64,000 bases of DNA from Lentisalinibacter sp964602525 (GCA_964602525.1 CAZRSA010000002.1:9049-73048); one strand, 5' to 3'. Counted from the stretch's first letter, positions 11,164 through 19,528 are shown. Program-made: numbers and translations. The notes: generated by a model from the sequence alone, not told the origin.

Positions 11164-11610
11164 TCAGCCGGCGAGCCGCGCCTTGACCCGTGCGCTGACC
11201 GCGCCCATGTCGGCCCGTCCCTGCGCCTGGTCCCTGATCTTCGTCATGACCTTGCCCATGTCGCGCAGCGACTCTGCACCGGTTTCGGCGATGGCGGCGT
11301 CGATGAGTGCCGCCAGCTCGTCGTCGGACAGCGGCTCCGGGAGATATTCCGACAGCACGCCGATCTCGAAGTTCTCTTTCGCAGCCAGGTCGGAACGGCC
11401 GCCGGACTCGTACTGGGACACCGACTCCCGGCGCTGCTTGACCATCTTCTCGATGGCGGCCAGTACGTCCGCGTCGGTGAGCTCCCTGCGTTCGTCCACC
11501 TCCCGCTGCTTGATGGCGGCAAGCGCCATGCGGATGACGCCGAGGCGGTCCTTGTCGCCCGCCTTCATGGCCGTCTTCATGTCGGCCGTGATCCGGTCTT
11601 TCAGGCTCAT
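11164..11610 (-). CDS. yqeY: GatB/YqeY domain protein
   Basis: This 148-aa cytoplasmic protein consists entirely of a YqeY domain. That fold is also found at the C-terminus of GatB, where it contacts tRNA. It starts MSLKDRITADMKTAMKAGDK and keeps the family's SEYLPEPLSDDEL block in the middle and a KVMTKIRDQAQGRADM block near the end. Free-standing YqeY has no firmly established role; a tRNA-related activity is inferred from GatB. In many Proteobacteria yqeY sits between rpsU and dnaG, exactly as here (28 bp after rpsU). Confidence 0.95.
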   Translation of the reverse strand: MSLKDRITADMKTAMKAGDKDRLGVIRMALAAIKQREVDERRELTDADVLAAIEKMVKQRRESVSQYESGGRSDLAAKENFEIGVLSEYLPEPLSDDELAALIDAAIAETGAESLRDMGKVMTKIRDQAQGRADMGAVSARVKARLAG

Positions 11611-11638
11611 GCCCGTGAGATAGCCGGCGGGGTCGCAG

Positions 11639-11854
11639 TCAGTAAAGCCGCTTGCGGCGATTCTGCTCCCGGGAGAGCCGCTTCATGTGGCGCTTCACGG
11701 CGGCCGCCTTCTTGCGCTTGCGCTCCTGGGTGGGCTTCTCGTAGAACTCGCGGCGGCGGAGTTCCGTCAGCACGCCCGCCTTCTCGCAGGCACGCTTGAA
11801 ACGCCGCAGGGCGGCGTCGAAATATTCGTTCTCTCTGACTTTAACGCTCGGCAT
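11639..11854 (-). CDS. rpsU: 30S ribosomal protein S21
   Basis: S21 is a small basic protein of the 30S platform that aids initiation. The 71-residue reading from the ATG at 11854 matches the family from end to end, including VKVRENEYFDAALRRFKR and REFYEKPTQERKRKK, and ends in a very basic tail. The frame continues upstream without a stop, but the extra 34 codons are not S21-like and lie in the leader. GGAAAA lies six bases before the ATG. It is the first gene of the macromolecular synthesis operon and is divergent from tsaD. The leader carries two pairs of direct repeats that are listed separately. Confidence 0.98.
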   Translation of the reverse strand: MPSVKVRENEYFDAALRRFKRACEKAGVLTELRRREFYEKPTQERKRKKAAAVKRHMKRLSREQNRRKRLY

Positions 11855-11869
11855 AGGTTTTCCGGTCTG

Positions 11870-11893
11870 TCTGCTCTGGTCTATCTGCTCTGG
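11870..11893 (-). repeat. Direct repeat in the rpsU leader
   Basis: On the minus strand CCAGAGCAGA occurs twice with a 14-bp period. The following four bases are TAGA and CAGA, so the whole 14-mer is repeated with one difference. The pair lies 15-40 bases upstream of the rpsU start, most likely inside the mRNA leader. The role is unknown. Confidence 0.8.
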
Positions 11894-11919
11894 AGTCGAG
11901 CCGGCCGCGCCTGCTCGTC

Positions 11920-11939
11920 GTTGGACAATGTTGGACAAT
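11920..11939. repeat. Perfect 10-bp tandem repeat in the rpsU/tsaD intergenic region
   Basis: GTTGGACAAT is repeated head to tail without a gap. The 10-bp period puts both copies on the same face of the helix, as expected of a tandem protein-binding site. It lies between the divergent rpsU and tsaD genes. Confidence 0.85.
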
Positions 11940-11990
11940 TCCGCGGCAGCGGACAAAGACTCCCAAGTTTACGTCCGGTCCCGGGCGAAT

Positions 11991-12024
11991 GCAAAAGCCT
12001 TTTGCCCTGCTCCTGCGGTATGAT
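11991..12024 (+). promoter_or_regulatory. tsaD promoter with overlapping palindrome
   Basis: A consensus-like -10 element TATGAT lies at 12019-12024, only nine bases before the tsaD ATG. Just upstream, at 11991-12005, is a perfect inverted repeat GCAAAAG-C-CTTTTGC covering the expected -35 position. No good -35 match is visible. The layout suggests a regulated promoter giving a nearly leaderless transcript, but no binding protein can be named. Confidence 0.5.
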
Positions 12025-12033
12025 CCGGCCGCT

Positions 12034-13062
12034 ATGCTGGTACTGGGCATCGAAACGAGCTGCGACGAGACCGGGGTGGCCCTCTATGACACCGAGGCCG
12101 GCCTGCTGGAGCAGCGTCTGCACAGCCAGGTCGAGCTGCACGCGCGCTACGGCGGGGTTGTACCCGAGCTCGCCTCCCGCGACCACTCCCGCCGGCTCGT
12201 CCCCCTGGTGCAGTCGGTCATGGCCGACGCGGGCATGCAGGCCGGTGATCTGCACGGTGTGGCCTACACCGCCGGGCCGGGGTTGATCGGCGCCCTGATG
12301 GTGGGTGCCACCTTCGCGGCCAGCTACGCCAGTGCCGCCGGGCTGGCGGCCGTCCCGGTGCACCACATGGAGGCCCATCTGCTGTCACCCCTGCTGGAGC
12401 GCGAACCGCCGGCGTTCCCGTTCGTGGCACTGCTGGTATCGGGCGGTCACACCCTGCTGGTGGACGTGGCGGGCATCGGCCGTTATTCCGTGCTCGGTAC
12501 CACTCTGGACGACGCGGCCGGAGAGGCCTTCGACAAGACCGCCAAACTGCTGGAACTGGATTATCCCGGCGGACCCGCGCTCGCCGCACTCGCCGGGCGG
12601 GGCGACGCCGCGGCCTTCGACTTCCCGCGGCCACTCACCCGCCGACCGGGGCTGGATTTCAGTTTCTCGGGCCTGAAGACCGCCGTGCTGGTCGAGGTGC
12701 GCCGGCTGCGCGAGGCCGGGGCGTGGGGCGAGCAGGCGCGGGCGGACATTGCCGCGTCATTCGAGGCCGCCGTGGTGGAGACGCTGATGCTGAAATCCCG
12801 CCGCGCGCTGGAGCAGTCCGGCCGGGAACGGCTGGTGGTGGCCGGCGGTGTCGGCGCCAACCACCGCCTGCGCGAGGCGCTGGTGACGCAAGTGGGTGCC
12901 GGGGGCGGGCGCGTCTTCTTCCCCCGGCCGGCGTTCTGCACGGACAACGGCGCGATGATCGCACTGACAGGCGCTCTGCGGCTCGCCGCGGCCGACGAGG
13001 AGCCGCGCATTCTGGCGCGTGCCCGCTGGTCGCTGGAAGAGCTGTCGGCGGTGGCCGCCTGA
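12034..13062 (+). CDS. tsaD: tRNA N6-adenosine threonylcarbamoyltransferase
   Basis: TsaD transfers the threonylcarbamoyl group to A37 of ANN-decoding tRNAs, with TsaB and TsaE as partners. The 342-aa product begins LVLGIETSCDETGVALYD, the ASKHA nucleotide-binding start. It has the metal-binding HHMEAH motif near residue 110 and a C-terminal CTDNGAMIA block. The ATG at 12034 is the family start; upstream codons in the same frame overlap the promoter. No Shine-Dalgarno is evident. It is divergent from rpsU, a conserved gammaproteobacterial arrangement, and 11 bp upstream of folB. Confidence 0.98.
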   Translation: MLVLGIETSCDETGVALYDTEAGLLEQRLHSQVELHARYGGVVPELASRDHSRRLVPLVQSVMADAGMQAGDLHGVAYTAGPGLIGALMVGATFAASYASAAGLAAVPVHHMEAHLLSPLLEREPPAFPFVALLVSGGHTLLVDVAGIGRYSVLGTTLDDAAGEAFDKTAKLLELDYPGGPALAALAGRGDAAAFDFPRPLTRRPGLDFSFSGLKTAVLVEVRRLREAGAWGEQARADIAASFEAAVVETLMLKSRRALEQSGRERLVVAGGVGANHRLREALVTQVGAGGGRVFFPRPAFCTDNGAMIALTGALRLAAADEEPRILARARWSLEELSAVAA

Positions 13063-13073
13063 GCGGAGGAGCC

Positions 13074-13433
13074 ATGGATATCATCTTTCTGCGCGATCTG
13101 CGCATCGACACGGTGGTGGGCATCTGGGACTGGGAGCGCCGCATCCGCCAGACCATCAGCATCGACCTGGAGATGGCGGCCGACATCGCCCGGGCGGCGG
13201 CGACGGACAGCATCGAGGACACACTCAACTACAAGAGGGTCGCGAAACGCCTGATCGCCTACGTCGAGGACTCGGAGTTCCAGCTCGTGGAGACGATGGC
13301 CGAGCGTATCGCGGAGATCGTGCTGGACGAGTTCGAGGTGCCGTGGGTCCGCGTTACCGTGAACAAGCCCGGTGCCATCCGGGGTTCCCGCGACGTGGGC
13401 GTGCGCATCGAGCGCGGCGTGAGGCCGGACTGA
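13074..13433 (+). CDS. folB: Dihydroneopterin aldolase
   Basis: FolB converts 7,8-dihydroneopterin to 6-hydroxymethyl-7,8-dihydropterin in folate synthesis. The 119-aa protein has the family start DIIFLRDLRIDTVVGIWDWER and the central DSIEDTLNYKRV. It also has LVETMAERIAEIVL with the catalytic-site Glu, and a terminal VNKPGAI with the conserved Lys. A strong GGAGGA at 13065-13070 precedes the ATG. The stop is one base from the folK start, so the two consecutive pathway enzymes are translationally linked. Confidence 0.97.
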   Translation: MDIIFLRDLRIDTVVGIWDWERRIRQTISIDLEMAADIARAAATDSIEDTLNYKRVAKRLIAYVEDSEFQLVETMAERIAEIVLDEFEVPWVRVTVNKPGAIRGSRDVGVRIERGVRPD

Positions 13434-13434
13434 G

Positions 13435-13938
13435 ATGGCCCGCGTCTTCGTCAGCGTCGGCAGCAACGTGGAGCCCGAGGAGAACCTGCGGCTCGCGTGC
13501 GGGGAACTCGAGCGGCGTTTCGGCGGGCTCGGGGTCTCCTCCGTCTACCGCAATCCGCCGGTGGGTTTCGCCGGCGCGGACTTCCTGAACCTGGTCGCGG
13601 CCTTCGAGACCGAACGCACCCCCGAACAGGTGGTTGCCGAACTCGAGGAAATTCACGACCTGGCCGGCCGGAAGCGGGGCGGCGAGCGCTTCGGCCCGCG
13701 CACGCTGGACCTCGACCTGCTGCTCTACGACGACCTGGTCACAGCCGGCCCGGCGCTGAGGCTGCCGCGGGACGACGTGCTGAAATACGATTTCGTGCTC
13801 GGTCCGCTGGCGGAACTGGCGCCCGAGCTGGTCCATCCCGTGGAGGGCCGCAGCCTCGCCGAGCTGTGGCAGGCCTTCGAGAGCAGCGGTCGCCGGCTCA
13901 CCGTGGAAGACGTCGAGCTGGAGGCCGGGCGGGCCTGA
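13435..13938 (+). CDS. folK: 2-amino-4-hydroxy-6-hydroxymethyldihydropteridine diphosphokinase
   Basis: FolK transfers pyrophosphate from ATP to 6-hydroxymethyldihydropterin, the step after FolB. The 167-aa sequence has VFVSVGSNVEPEENL at the start, SSVYRNPPVGF for the pterin site, and the signature RFGPRTLDLDLLLYDD near residue 87, whose two aspartates bind magnesium. The C-terminus has the expected PLAELAPELVHP segment. The ATG is separated from the folB stop by one base. No dihydropteroate synthase gene is nearby. Confidence 0.97.
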   Translation: MARVFVSVGSNVEPEENLRLACGELERRFGGLGVSSVYRNPPVGFAGADFLNLVAAFETERTPEQVVAELEEIHDLAGRKRGGERFGPRTLDLDLLLYDDLVTAGPALRLPRDDVLKYDFVLGPLAELAPELVHPVEGRSLAELWQAFESSGRRLTVEDVELEAGRA

Positions 13939-14021
13939 GGTCCTCGTAAATCGCAGCGGGCGGGGATAGATTGGCAATCACGAGGGTCCCACACCGGAGA
14001 CGGACACGGGAGGTGAGCGGG

Positions 14022-15392
14022 ATGAGGAGAATCGGAACCCTTTGCGCCGCGGCGCTGCTGACCGCCTGCGGTGGTGGTGGTGGCGGTGGTGACGGTGGGA
14101 GTGGCGGCGGCGCCAGCACGCCGCCGGACACCGGCGGCGCCGACTGCAGCGAGACCGCCATAAAGGAATTCGTGCTCGGGCGCATGCGGGACGTCTATCT
14201 CTGGGCGGATCGCCTGCCGCCGGACATCGATATCGCGGATTTCGATACGGCGGAGTCGTTACTGGCCGAACTCAGGTCGTTCAGCCCTGCCGGTGAAGAC
14301 GGCCGCCCCGTGGACCGGTTCAGTTTCATCGGCTCCGCCGCGCAGGATGCCCAGTTCTTCGGCGAGGGTCAGTTTGCCGGCTTCGGCTTCTCCAGCCGCT
14401 TCGAAGCCGAGAACGACCTCAGATTCACCCGGGTCTTCGCCGACAGCCCGGCCGGCCGGGCCGGCTTCGAGCGCGGCCAGCGGATACTGGAGATCGACGG
14501 GCGCAGCATCGCGGAGATACAGGCGGCCGAAGGCATCAACGCGGCGTTCGGTCCGTCGGAAGTCGGAGTCACCCGCTTGTTCCGGATTCGCGAGCTGGAC
14601 GGGTCCGAATTCGAAGTGAGCGTTACCAAGGACGTGGTGACGATCGATCCGGTGCCGCAGCGTCGGATCGTCGAGACGAATGCCCTGCGGGCGGGCTACG
14701 TGGAGATGTCCCAGTTCATCGGCACCGCCGAGGGTGCCGGCGGTCCTCTCGACCAGGCCTTCAGCGAGTTCGAGAACGCGTTCGTCACGGACCTCGTGGT
14801 CGATCTGCGCTACAACGGAGGCGGACTGGTGCGTACCGCCGAGTTGCTCGGCGACTATCTGGGCTGGGGAGCCGCGCCGGGCGAGGTGTTTTCGCGCACG
14901 CTGTTCAATGCCGCCAACGCGGCGCGCAACGACGATGAGTTCTTCGAGTTCGTGGATGCCTCCCCGGTCCTCGCGCGCATCGTGTTCATCGCCACCGGCG
15001 CCACGGCTTCGGCCAGCGAACTCGTGATCAACGGCCTGGCACCGCACGTGCAGGTGGACATCGTCGGCGCGGATACCTTCGGCAAACCGGTGGGTCAGAC
15101 CGGCGAGGTGCTGGACGAGTGCGACCTGATCCTGCGGCCGGTGGCGTTCGAGACGGTCAATGCGCTGGATGAGGGCGGCTTCTTCGATGGCCTGCCCGCC
15201 GACTGCCCGGCGGCGGACGACATCCGGTTCCCGATCGGCGCGGCCGACGACCCGTCGCTGCAGGCGGCACTGGAGTTGCTGTCGACGGGCAGCTGCCCCG
15301 CCGCAGTCGCCGCCGAGAAACCGGCCGTCCCGCAATACGAGTATGCCCCGGAGCCGGGGCCGCCCTGGCGCAGTATCGACGGGGTTTTCTGA
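14022..15392 (+). CDS. S41 family peptidase, lipoprotein
   Basis: This is a PDZ-containing C-terminal processing peptidase anchored as a lipoprotein. The lipobox LTAC places the lipidated Cys at residue 16, followed by a run of seven glycines and a Gly/Ser linker. A PDZ-like segment lies around residues 125-190. The S41 core has VDLRYNGGG near residue 262, the nucleophile Ser330 in SASE and Lys355 in FGKPVGQ. That is the 25-residue Ser-Lys spacing of the family. The ATG at 14022 is chosen because GGGAGGTGA lies at 14008-14016; the longer frame has no signal peptide at its start. It is 456 aa long and convergent with the pteridine reductase gene. Confidence 0.9.
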   Translation: MRRIGTLCAAALLTACGGGGGGGDGGSGGGASTPPDTGGADCSETAIKEFVLGRMRDVYLWADRLPPDIDIADFDTAESLLAELRSFSPAGEDGRPVDRFSFIGSAAQDAQFFGEGQFAGFGFSSRFEAENDLRFTRVFADSPAGRAGFERGQRILEIDGRSIAEIQAAEGINAAFGPSEVGVTRLFRIRELDGSEFEVSVTKDVVTIDPVPQRRIVETNALRAGYVEMSQFIGTAEGAGGPLDQAFSEFENAFVTDLVVDLRYNGGGLVRTAELLGDYLGWGAAPGEVFSRTLFNAANAARNDDEFFEFVDASPVLARIVFIATGATASASELVINGLAPHVQVDIVGADTFGKPVGQTGEVLDECDLILRPVAFETVNALDEGGFFDGLPADCPAADDIRFPIGAADDPSLQAALELLSTGSCPAAVAAEKPAVPQYEYAPEPGPPWRSIDGVF

Positions 15393-15410
15393 ACCCGTCC
15401 GCCGGCCCGG

Positions 15411-16175
15411 CTACCAGCCCAGGCTGCGGCCGCCGTCCACGGCGATGATCTGGCCGGTGACGTAGGTGGCGTCGCGCACCAGGTAGAGGACGCAGCCGGC
15501 GATGTCCGCCGGCGACCCGGTGCGCTTGAGCGCGGTCTGGCCGATGATGTTGTCCTTCACCGATTCGGCCATGTCCTCGTCCTCGGGCCAGAGGATGGCG
15601 CCCGGCGAGACGCCGTTGACGCGGACGTCGGGACCCAGGTCCTTGGCCAGGCAGCGGGTCAGCATGGCGAGCCCGGCCTTCGCCGGCCCGTAGACCGGAT
15701 GGTCGCGCAGCGGGCGGCGCGCATGGATGTCCACCAGGTTCACGATCACGCCGCCGGCCTCGCGCAGGTGCGGCGCGGCAGCCTGGGAAAGGAACAGGGG
15801 CGCCTTCAGGTTGGTGCCCACCAGGTCGTTCCAGTGCTCCGGCGTGATGGTGCCAACGGGCGTGGGGTAGAAGGTGGAGGCGTTGTTCACCAGAACGTCC
15901 AGCCGGCCGGTGCGGGCCACGACCCGCTCCACCAGGGAGTCCCGGGCCGCGTCGTCCAGCAGGTCGGCGGTGAAGGTGGCCGCCGAGCCCGGGCGTGCTG
16001 CCTCGAGTTCCGCCACCAGCGCTTCGGCGGGACCGGCCGAGCTGCGATAATGCACGGCGATATTCGCCCCGGCCCCGTGCAGCGTGCGCGCTATCTCCGC
16101 GCCGATGCGCTTCGCGCCGCCGGTAATCAAGACCCAGCGGGAAGCGAGAGGATCGAGATTGTCGTGATCGCCCAT
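15411..16175 (-). CDS. Pteridine reductase, SDR family (FolM-like)
   Basis: This short-chain dehydrogenase of 254 aa probably reduces pterins or dihydrofolate with NADPH. The cofactor motif is TGGAKRIG, with the Arg typical of pteridine reductases rather than the plain TGxxxGIG of other SDRs. The NNAS motif follows, the catalytic pair is in YGPAK, and the C-terminal part has GQIIAVDGG. GGAAGG lies upstream of the ATG. Its position close to folB-folK supports a pterin role. A general SDR of other specificity cannot be excluded. Confidence 0.88.
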   Translation of the reverse strand: MGDHDNLDPLASRWVLITGGAKRIGAEIARTLHGAGANIAVHYRSSAGPAEALVAELEAARPGSAATFTADLLDDAARDSLVERVVARTGRLDVLVNNASTFYPTPVGTITPEHWNDLVGTNLKAPLFLSQAAAPHLREAGGVIVNLVDIHARRPLRDHPVYGPAKAGLAMLTRCLAKDLGPDVRVNGVSPGAILWPEDEDMAESVKDNIIGQTALKRTGSPADIAGCVLYLVRDATYVTGQIIAVDGGRSLGW

Positions 16176-16246
16176 ACCGGCCGCCTTCCGTCCGTTTGTC
16201 GCCGCGCCTGTGTTTCGGCTCCGGCAGTGATACGGATTCGCCGGGA

Positions 16247-17452
16247 ATGATGCAAGTCCGCGACGCCGGCCCGGATGCCCTGCCGGCCCCCGGGGCCGAT
16301 GCCCGTGCCCACTCGGAACGAGTCGTGGCGCTGATCCGTGAGCATATCCGTACCGCCGGCGGCGCGCTGGGCTTCGCCGACTACATGAATCTGGCGCTGT
16401 ATGCCCCGGGCCTGGGCTATTACTCGGCCGGCGCGCGCAAGTTCGGCCCCGCGGGCGACTTTGTCACCGCGCCGGAGGTGAGCCCGCTGTTCTCCCGCGT
16501 CCTGGCGCGCCAGCTCGCCGGCATGCTCGAGTCCCTGGACGGCGGCGACATCCTCGAGCTCGGCGCCGGCAGCGGTGTGATGGCGGCGGAGATCCTGGCC
16601 GCGCTGGATGCTGCGGACAAGCTGCCGCGGCGCTATCTGATCCTGGAGGTGAGCGCGGAGCTGCGGGCCCGTCAGCGCGAGCGCATCGCCGAGCGGGTGC
16701 CGGAGCTGACCGACCGGGTGCGCTGGCTGGATGCGATGCCGGCCGAGCCGCTGCGCGGCGCCGTCATTGGCAACGAGGTGGCGGACGCACTGCCGGTCGA
16801 GCGGTTCCGCCGCGAGGCGGACGGCGTGAGCCGCATGGTGGTGACCGCGACGGCGGACGGCCTCGCACTCGACTGGGCGCCCGCGCCGCCGGCACTGACG
16901 GATGCGGTTGCCGCGCTGGAGACCCGGCTCGGCCGGCGTCTCGCGCCCGGCTACGTCTCGGAGCTGTCCCTCGGGCTCCCAGGCTGGATCAGCGACGTGG
17001 CCGGGGCCCTCGGCGAGGGCTTCCTGCTCCTCGCCGACTACGGCTTCGGCGAGTCGGAGTACTACGCGCCGGAGCGCAACGGCGGTACCTTCCGCTGTCA
17101 CTACCGGCACCGCGCCCACGACGACGCACTGTTCTGGCCGGGGCTGCAGGACCTCACGGCCTGGGTGGACTTCAGTGCGCTGGCGCGGGGCGGGGTGGCA
17201 GCCGGCCTGGAGCTCGCCGGTTATACGACCCAGGCCCACTTCCTGATCGCCGGCGGACTGGAGGCCGAACTCGCCGGCTTCGAGTCCCTGGACGAGCGCC
17301 GGCGGCTTTCGTTGTCTGCCGAAGTCAAAACCCTTACATTGCCCGGCGAGATGGGCGAGGCATTCAGATTCATCGGTTTCAGCCGGGCGGGCGACCCGCC
17401 GCTGCCGCGGCCCCCGGGTTTCGCGCTGAGCGATCTCAGGCGCACGTTGTGA
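16247..17452 (+). CDS. SAM-dependent methyltransferase, MidA/NDUFAF7 family
   Basis: This is a class I methyltransferase of about 401 aa. The N-terminal signature FADYMNLALYAPGLGYYS and the block FGPAGDFVTAPEVSPLF identify the MidA/NDUFAF7 family. The SAM site is ILELGAGSGVMAAEIL near residue 105. A GNEVADALPVERF motif follows, and YRHRAHDD sits near the C-terminus. The mitochondrial homologue methylates an arginine of a complex I subunit; the bacterial substrate is not established. Two adjacent ATG codons (16247, 16250) are possible starts. It is divergent from the pteridine reductase, and uppP starts ten bases after its stop. Confidence 0.9.
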   Translation: MMQVRDAGPDALPAPGADARAHSERVVALIREHIRTAGGALGFADYMNLALYAPGLGYYSAGARKFGPAGDFVTAPEVSPLFSRVLARQLAGMLESLDGGDILELGAGSGVMAAEILAALDAADKLPRRYLILEVSAELRARQRERIAERVPELTDRVRWLDAMPAEPLRGAVIGNEVADALPVERFRREADGVSRMVVTATADGLALDWAPAPPALTDAVAALETRLGRRLAPGYVSELSLGLPGWISDVAGALGEGFLLLADYGFGESEYYAPERNGGTFRCHYRHRAHDDALFWPGLQDLTAWVDFSALARGGVAAGLELAGYTTQAHFLIAGGLEAELAGFESLDERRRLSLSAEVKTLTLPGEMGEAFRFIGFSRAGDPPLPRPPGFALSDLRRTL

Positions 17453-17462
17453 GCCCGTTGCC

Positions 17463-18260
17463 GTGACCTGGTGGCAGTCGGTCGTGCTCGCCCTGCTGCA
17501 GGGCCTGACCGAGTTCCTCCCGATCTCCAGCTCCGGCCATCTCGTGCTGGTGCCGGTGCTCGCCGGCTGGCAGGACCAGGGCCTGGCCTTCGACGTCGCG
17601 GTGCATTTCGGCACCCTGGCGGCGGTGCTGATCTACTTTCGCCACGATCTCCTGACCATGGCCGGCGGCTGGTTCCGCCACGTCGGCGGCCGCGGCCCGT
17701 CGCCGGAAGCCCGGCTGGCCTGGGCGGTGATCGTGGGTACGCTGCCCCTCGTCCTGGCCGGCTTCGCGGGGCACGACTGGATCGAGGCCAACCTGCGCTC
17801 GGCCCTGGTCATCGCCGCCACCACCGGCGGGTTCGGCATCGCACTCTGGCTGGCGGACGCCTTCGGCGGCCAGCGCCGCACCGAGGACAGCCTGCGCCTG
17901 ACGGATGCCCTGCTGATCGGGCTGGCACAGGTGCTCGCGCTCATCCCCGGGACGTCGCGTTCGGGCATTACCATGACGGCCGCGATGGCGCTGGGGCTCA
18001 CCCGCAGCGCTGCGGCCCGGTTCTCGTTCCTGCTGTCCGTGCCCGCCATCCTGGCGGCCACCGGGCTCGAGACCTGGAATCTCGTCGGCTCGCCGGACCC
18101 GGTCCGATGGGACATCCTGGCCGGCGCCACCGCCATCTCCGCCGCGACCGCCTATCTGGCGATCCGGCTGTTCCTCGGCTTCATCGAACGCATCGGCATG
18201 TGGCCCTTCGCCGTATACCGGCTGGCACTGGCGGGTGTGATCCTCTGGCTGGTGGTCTAG
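17463..18260 (+). CDS. uppP: Undecaprenyl-diphosphatase
   Basis: UppP (BacA) dephosphorylates undecaprenyl diphosphate to recycle the carrier lipid for wall synthesis, and confers bacitracin resistance when abundant. The 265-aa integral membrane protein has both active-site motifs: GLTEFLPISSSGH, with Glu17 and His26, and PGTSRSG at residues 162-168 with the catalytic Arg. About eight membrane helices are predicted by eye. The start codon is GTG, ten bases after the methyltransferase stop. It is convergent with cca. Confidence 0.97.
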   Translation: MTWWQSVVLALLQGLTEFLPISSSGHLVLVPVLAGWQDQGLAFDVAVHFGTLAAVLIYFRHDLLTMAGGWFRHVGGRGPSPEARLAWAVIVGTLPLVLAGFAGHDWIEANLRSALVIAATTGGFGIALWLADAFGGQRRTEDSLRLTDALLIGLAQVLALIPGTSRSGITMTAAMALGLTRSAAARFSFLLSVPAILAATGLETWNLVGSPDPVRWDILAGATAISAATAYLAIRLFLGFIERIGMWPFAVYRLALAGVILWLVV

Positions 18261-18298
18261 GACGCCTGCGGCATGTCGCCGGGACGTACTCCCGAGCA

Positions 18299-19528
18299 TC
18301 AGCCGCTGTCGCGGGGCAGGGCCTCGCGCAGGGCGCCGATGCGTGCTTCCCGGATGGCCCGGCCGATGGCAGGCCCTTGCAGGTCCTCGTCCGCCACGTC
18401 GTCGGCGGATACCGCGGCCGCGACCGCCAGCGCCGTCCGCAGACGGTCGGCCTGGGGATAGGGACGGTCCTCCAGGCCGGTGCGCCCGCGGGCGTCGGCC
18501 TCGCAGGCGAGCAGGAACGCCTCGAAGCGCTCCGGCCGCCGGAAGGCATCGGCCGCCTCGAGCAGCTTCATGACCGTGGACGGCCTGAGTTCCGCGGCGC
18601 GATGGCAGAGGCCGTGATACTCGGCCACGAGCAGGGCGAGTTCCCGGCAGGCCTTCGGCACGGGCACCCGCTCGCACAGTCGGCCGATCAGCCGCACGCT
18701 GCGCCGCTCGTGGCCCCGGTGGCTGGGCCATTCCGACTCCGGCGTCTCGCCCTTGCCGAGGTCATGGGTGAGGGCGGCGAAGCGCACCGCCAGTGAAGGT
18801 GACAGCCGCGCCGCCTGCTCCACCGCCAGCAGCGTGTGCAGGCCCGTGTCGACTTCCGGGTGCCACTGTTGCGGCTGGGGCACGCCGAACAGCGCGTCCA
18901 GCTCGGGGAAGAGCACCTGCAGCGCTCCGCAGACGTAGAGGATATGGAAATAGACGCCCGGCCGGGGGCCCTCGAGGGCGTTGGCCGTCTCCTGCCACAC
19001 GCGCTCCGGCGTCAAGTGCTCCAGCTCGCCGGACTGCGACAGCTCCGCCATGAGGCCGAGGGTCTCGCCGGCGAGGGTGAAATCCAGGTCGGTGAACCGC
19101 GCCGTGAAACGGGCGGCGCGCAGCACCCGCAGCGGGTCCTCCGAGAATGCCGGCGAGACGTGGCGGAGGACGCGTTCCTCCAGGTCCTGCCGGCCGCCCC
19201 AGGGGTCGATGATCCCGCCGTCGGGGGACTCGGCCATGGCGTTGACGGTGAGGTCCCGCCGGCGCAGATCGTCCTCCAGCGTGACGTCCGGCGAGGTATC
19301 GAACTCGAAGCCGTGATAGCCGTGGCCCGACTTGCGCTCGCTGCGCGCGAGCGCATACTCCTCCCCGGTTTCCGGGTGCAGGAAGACGGGGAAGTCCCTG
19401 CCGACCTGGCGGTAGCCCCGCTCGATCATCTCCTCGGGGGTGGTGCCGACCACGACCCAGTCCCGCTCCCTGACCGGCAGGCCGAGCAGGCGGTCACGGA
19501 CTGCTCCGCCGACGAGGTAGACTTCCAT
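18299..19528 (-). CDS. cca: CCA-adding tRNA nucleotidyltransferase (multifunctional)
   Basis: This enzyme adds or repairs the 3' CCA of tRNAs without a template. The class II nucleotidyltransferase start YLVGGAVRDRLLGLPVRERD holds the G-rich motif, and RDLTVNAMAE and DPLRVLRAARF follow. A central HD domain (LTHDLGKGETP near residue 255) indicates the multifunctional gammaproteobacterial type with phosphohydrolase activity. At 409 aa it matches that type. The ATG at 19528 is only 14-26 bp from the divergent aminopeptidase start. The window's tRNA already encodes CCA, so the role there would be repair. Confidence 0.97.
   Translation of the reverse strand: MEVYLVGGAVRDRLLGLPVRERDWVVVGTTPEEMIERGYRQVGRDFPVFLHPETGEEYALARSERKSGHGYHGFEFDTSPDVTLEDDLRRRDLTVNAMAESPDGGIIDPWGGRQDLEERVLRHVSPAFSEDPLRVLRAARFTARFTDLDFTLAGETLGLMAELSQSGELEHLTPERVWQETANALEGPRPGVYFHILYVCGALQVLFPELDALFGVPQPQQWHPEVDTGLHTLLAVEQAARLSPSLAVRFAALTHDLGKGETPESEWPSHRGHERRSVRLIGRLCERVPVPKACRELALLVAEYHGLCHRAAELRPSTVMKLLEAADAFRRPERFEAFLLACEADARGRTGLEDRPYPQADRLRTALAVAAAVSADDVADEDLQGPAIGRAIREARIGALREALPRDSG

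Noticed and set aside
14079..14108. GGT/GGC-rich run at the start of the S41 gene as a mobile or regulatory repeat
   Set aside because: It is in frame and encodes the glycine linker after the lipobox, so it is a coding low-complexity tract.
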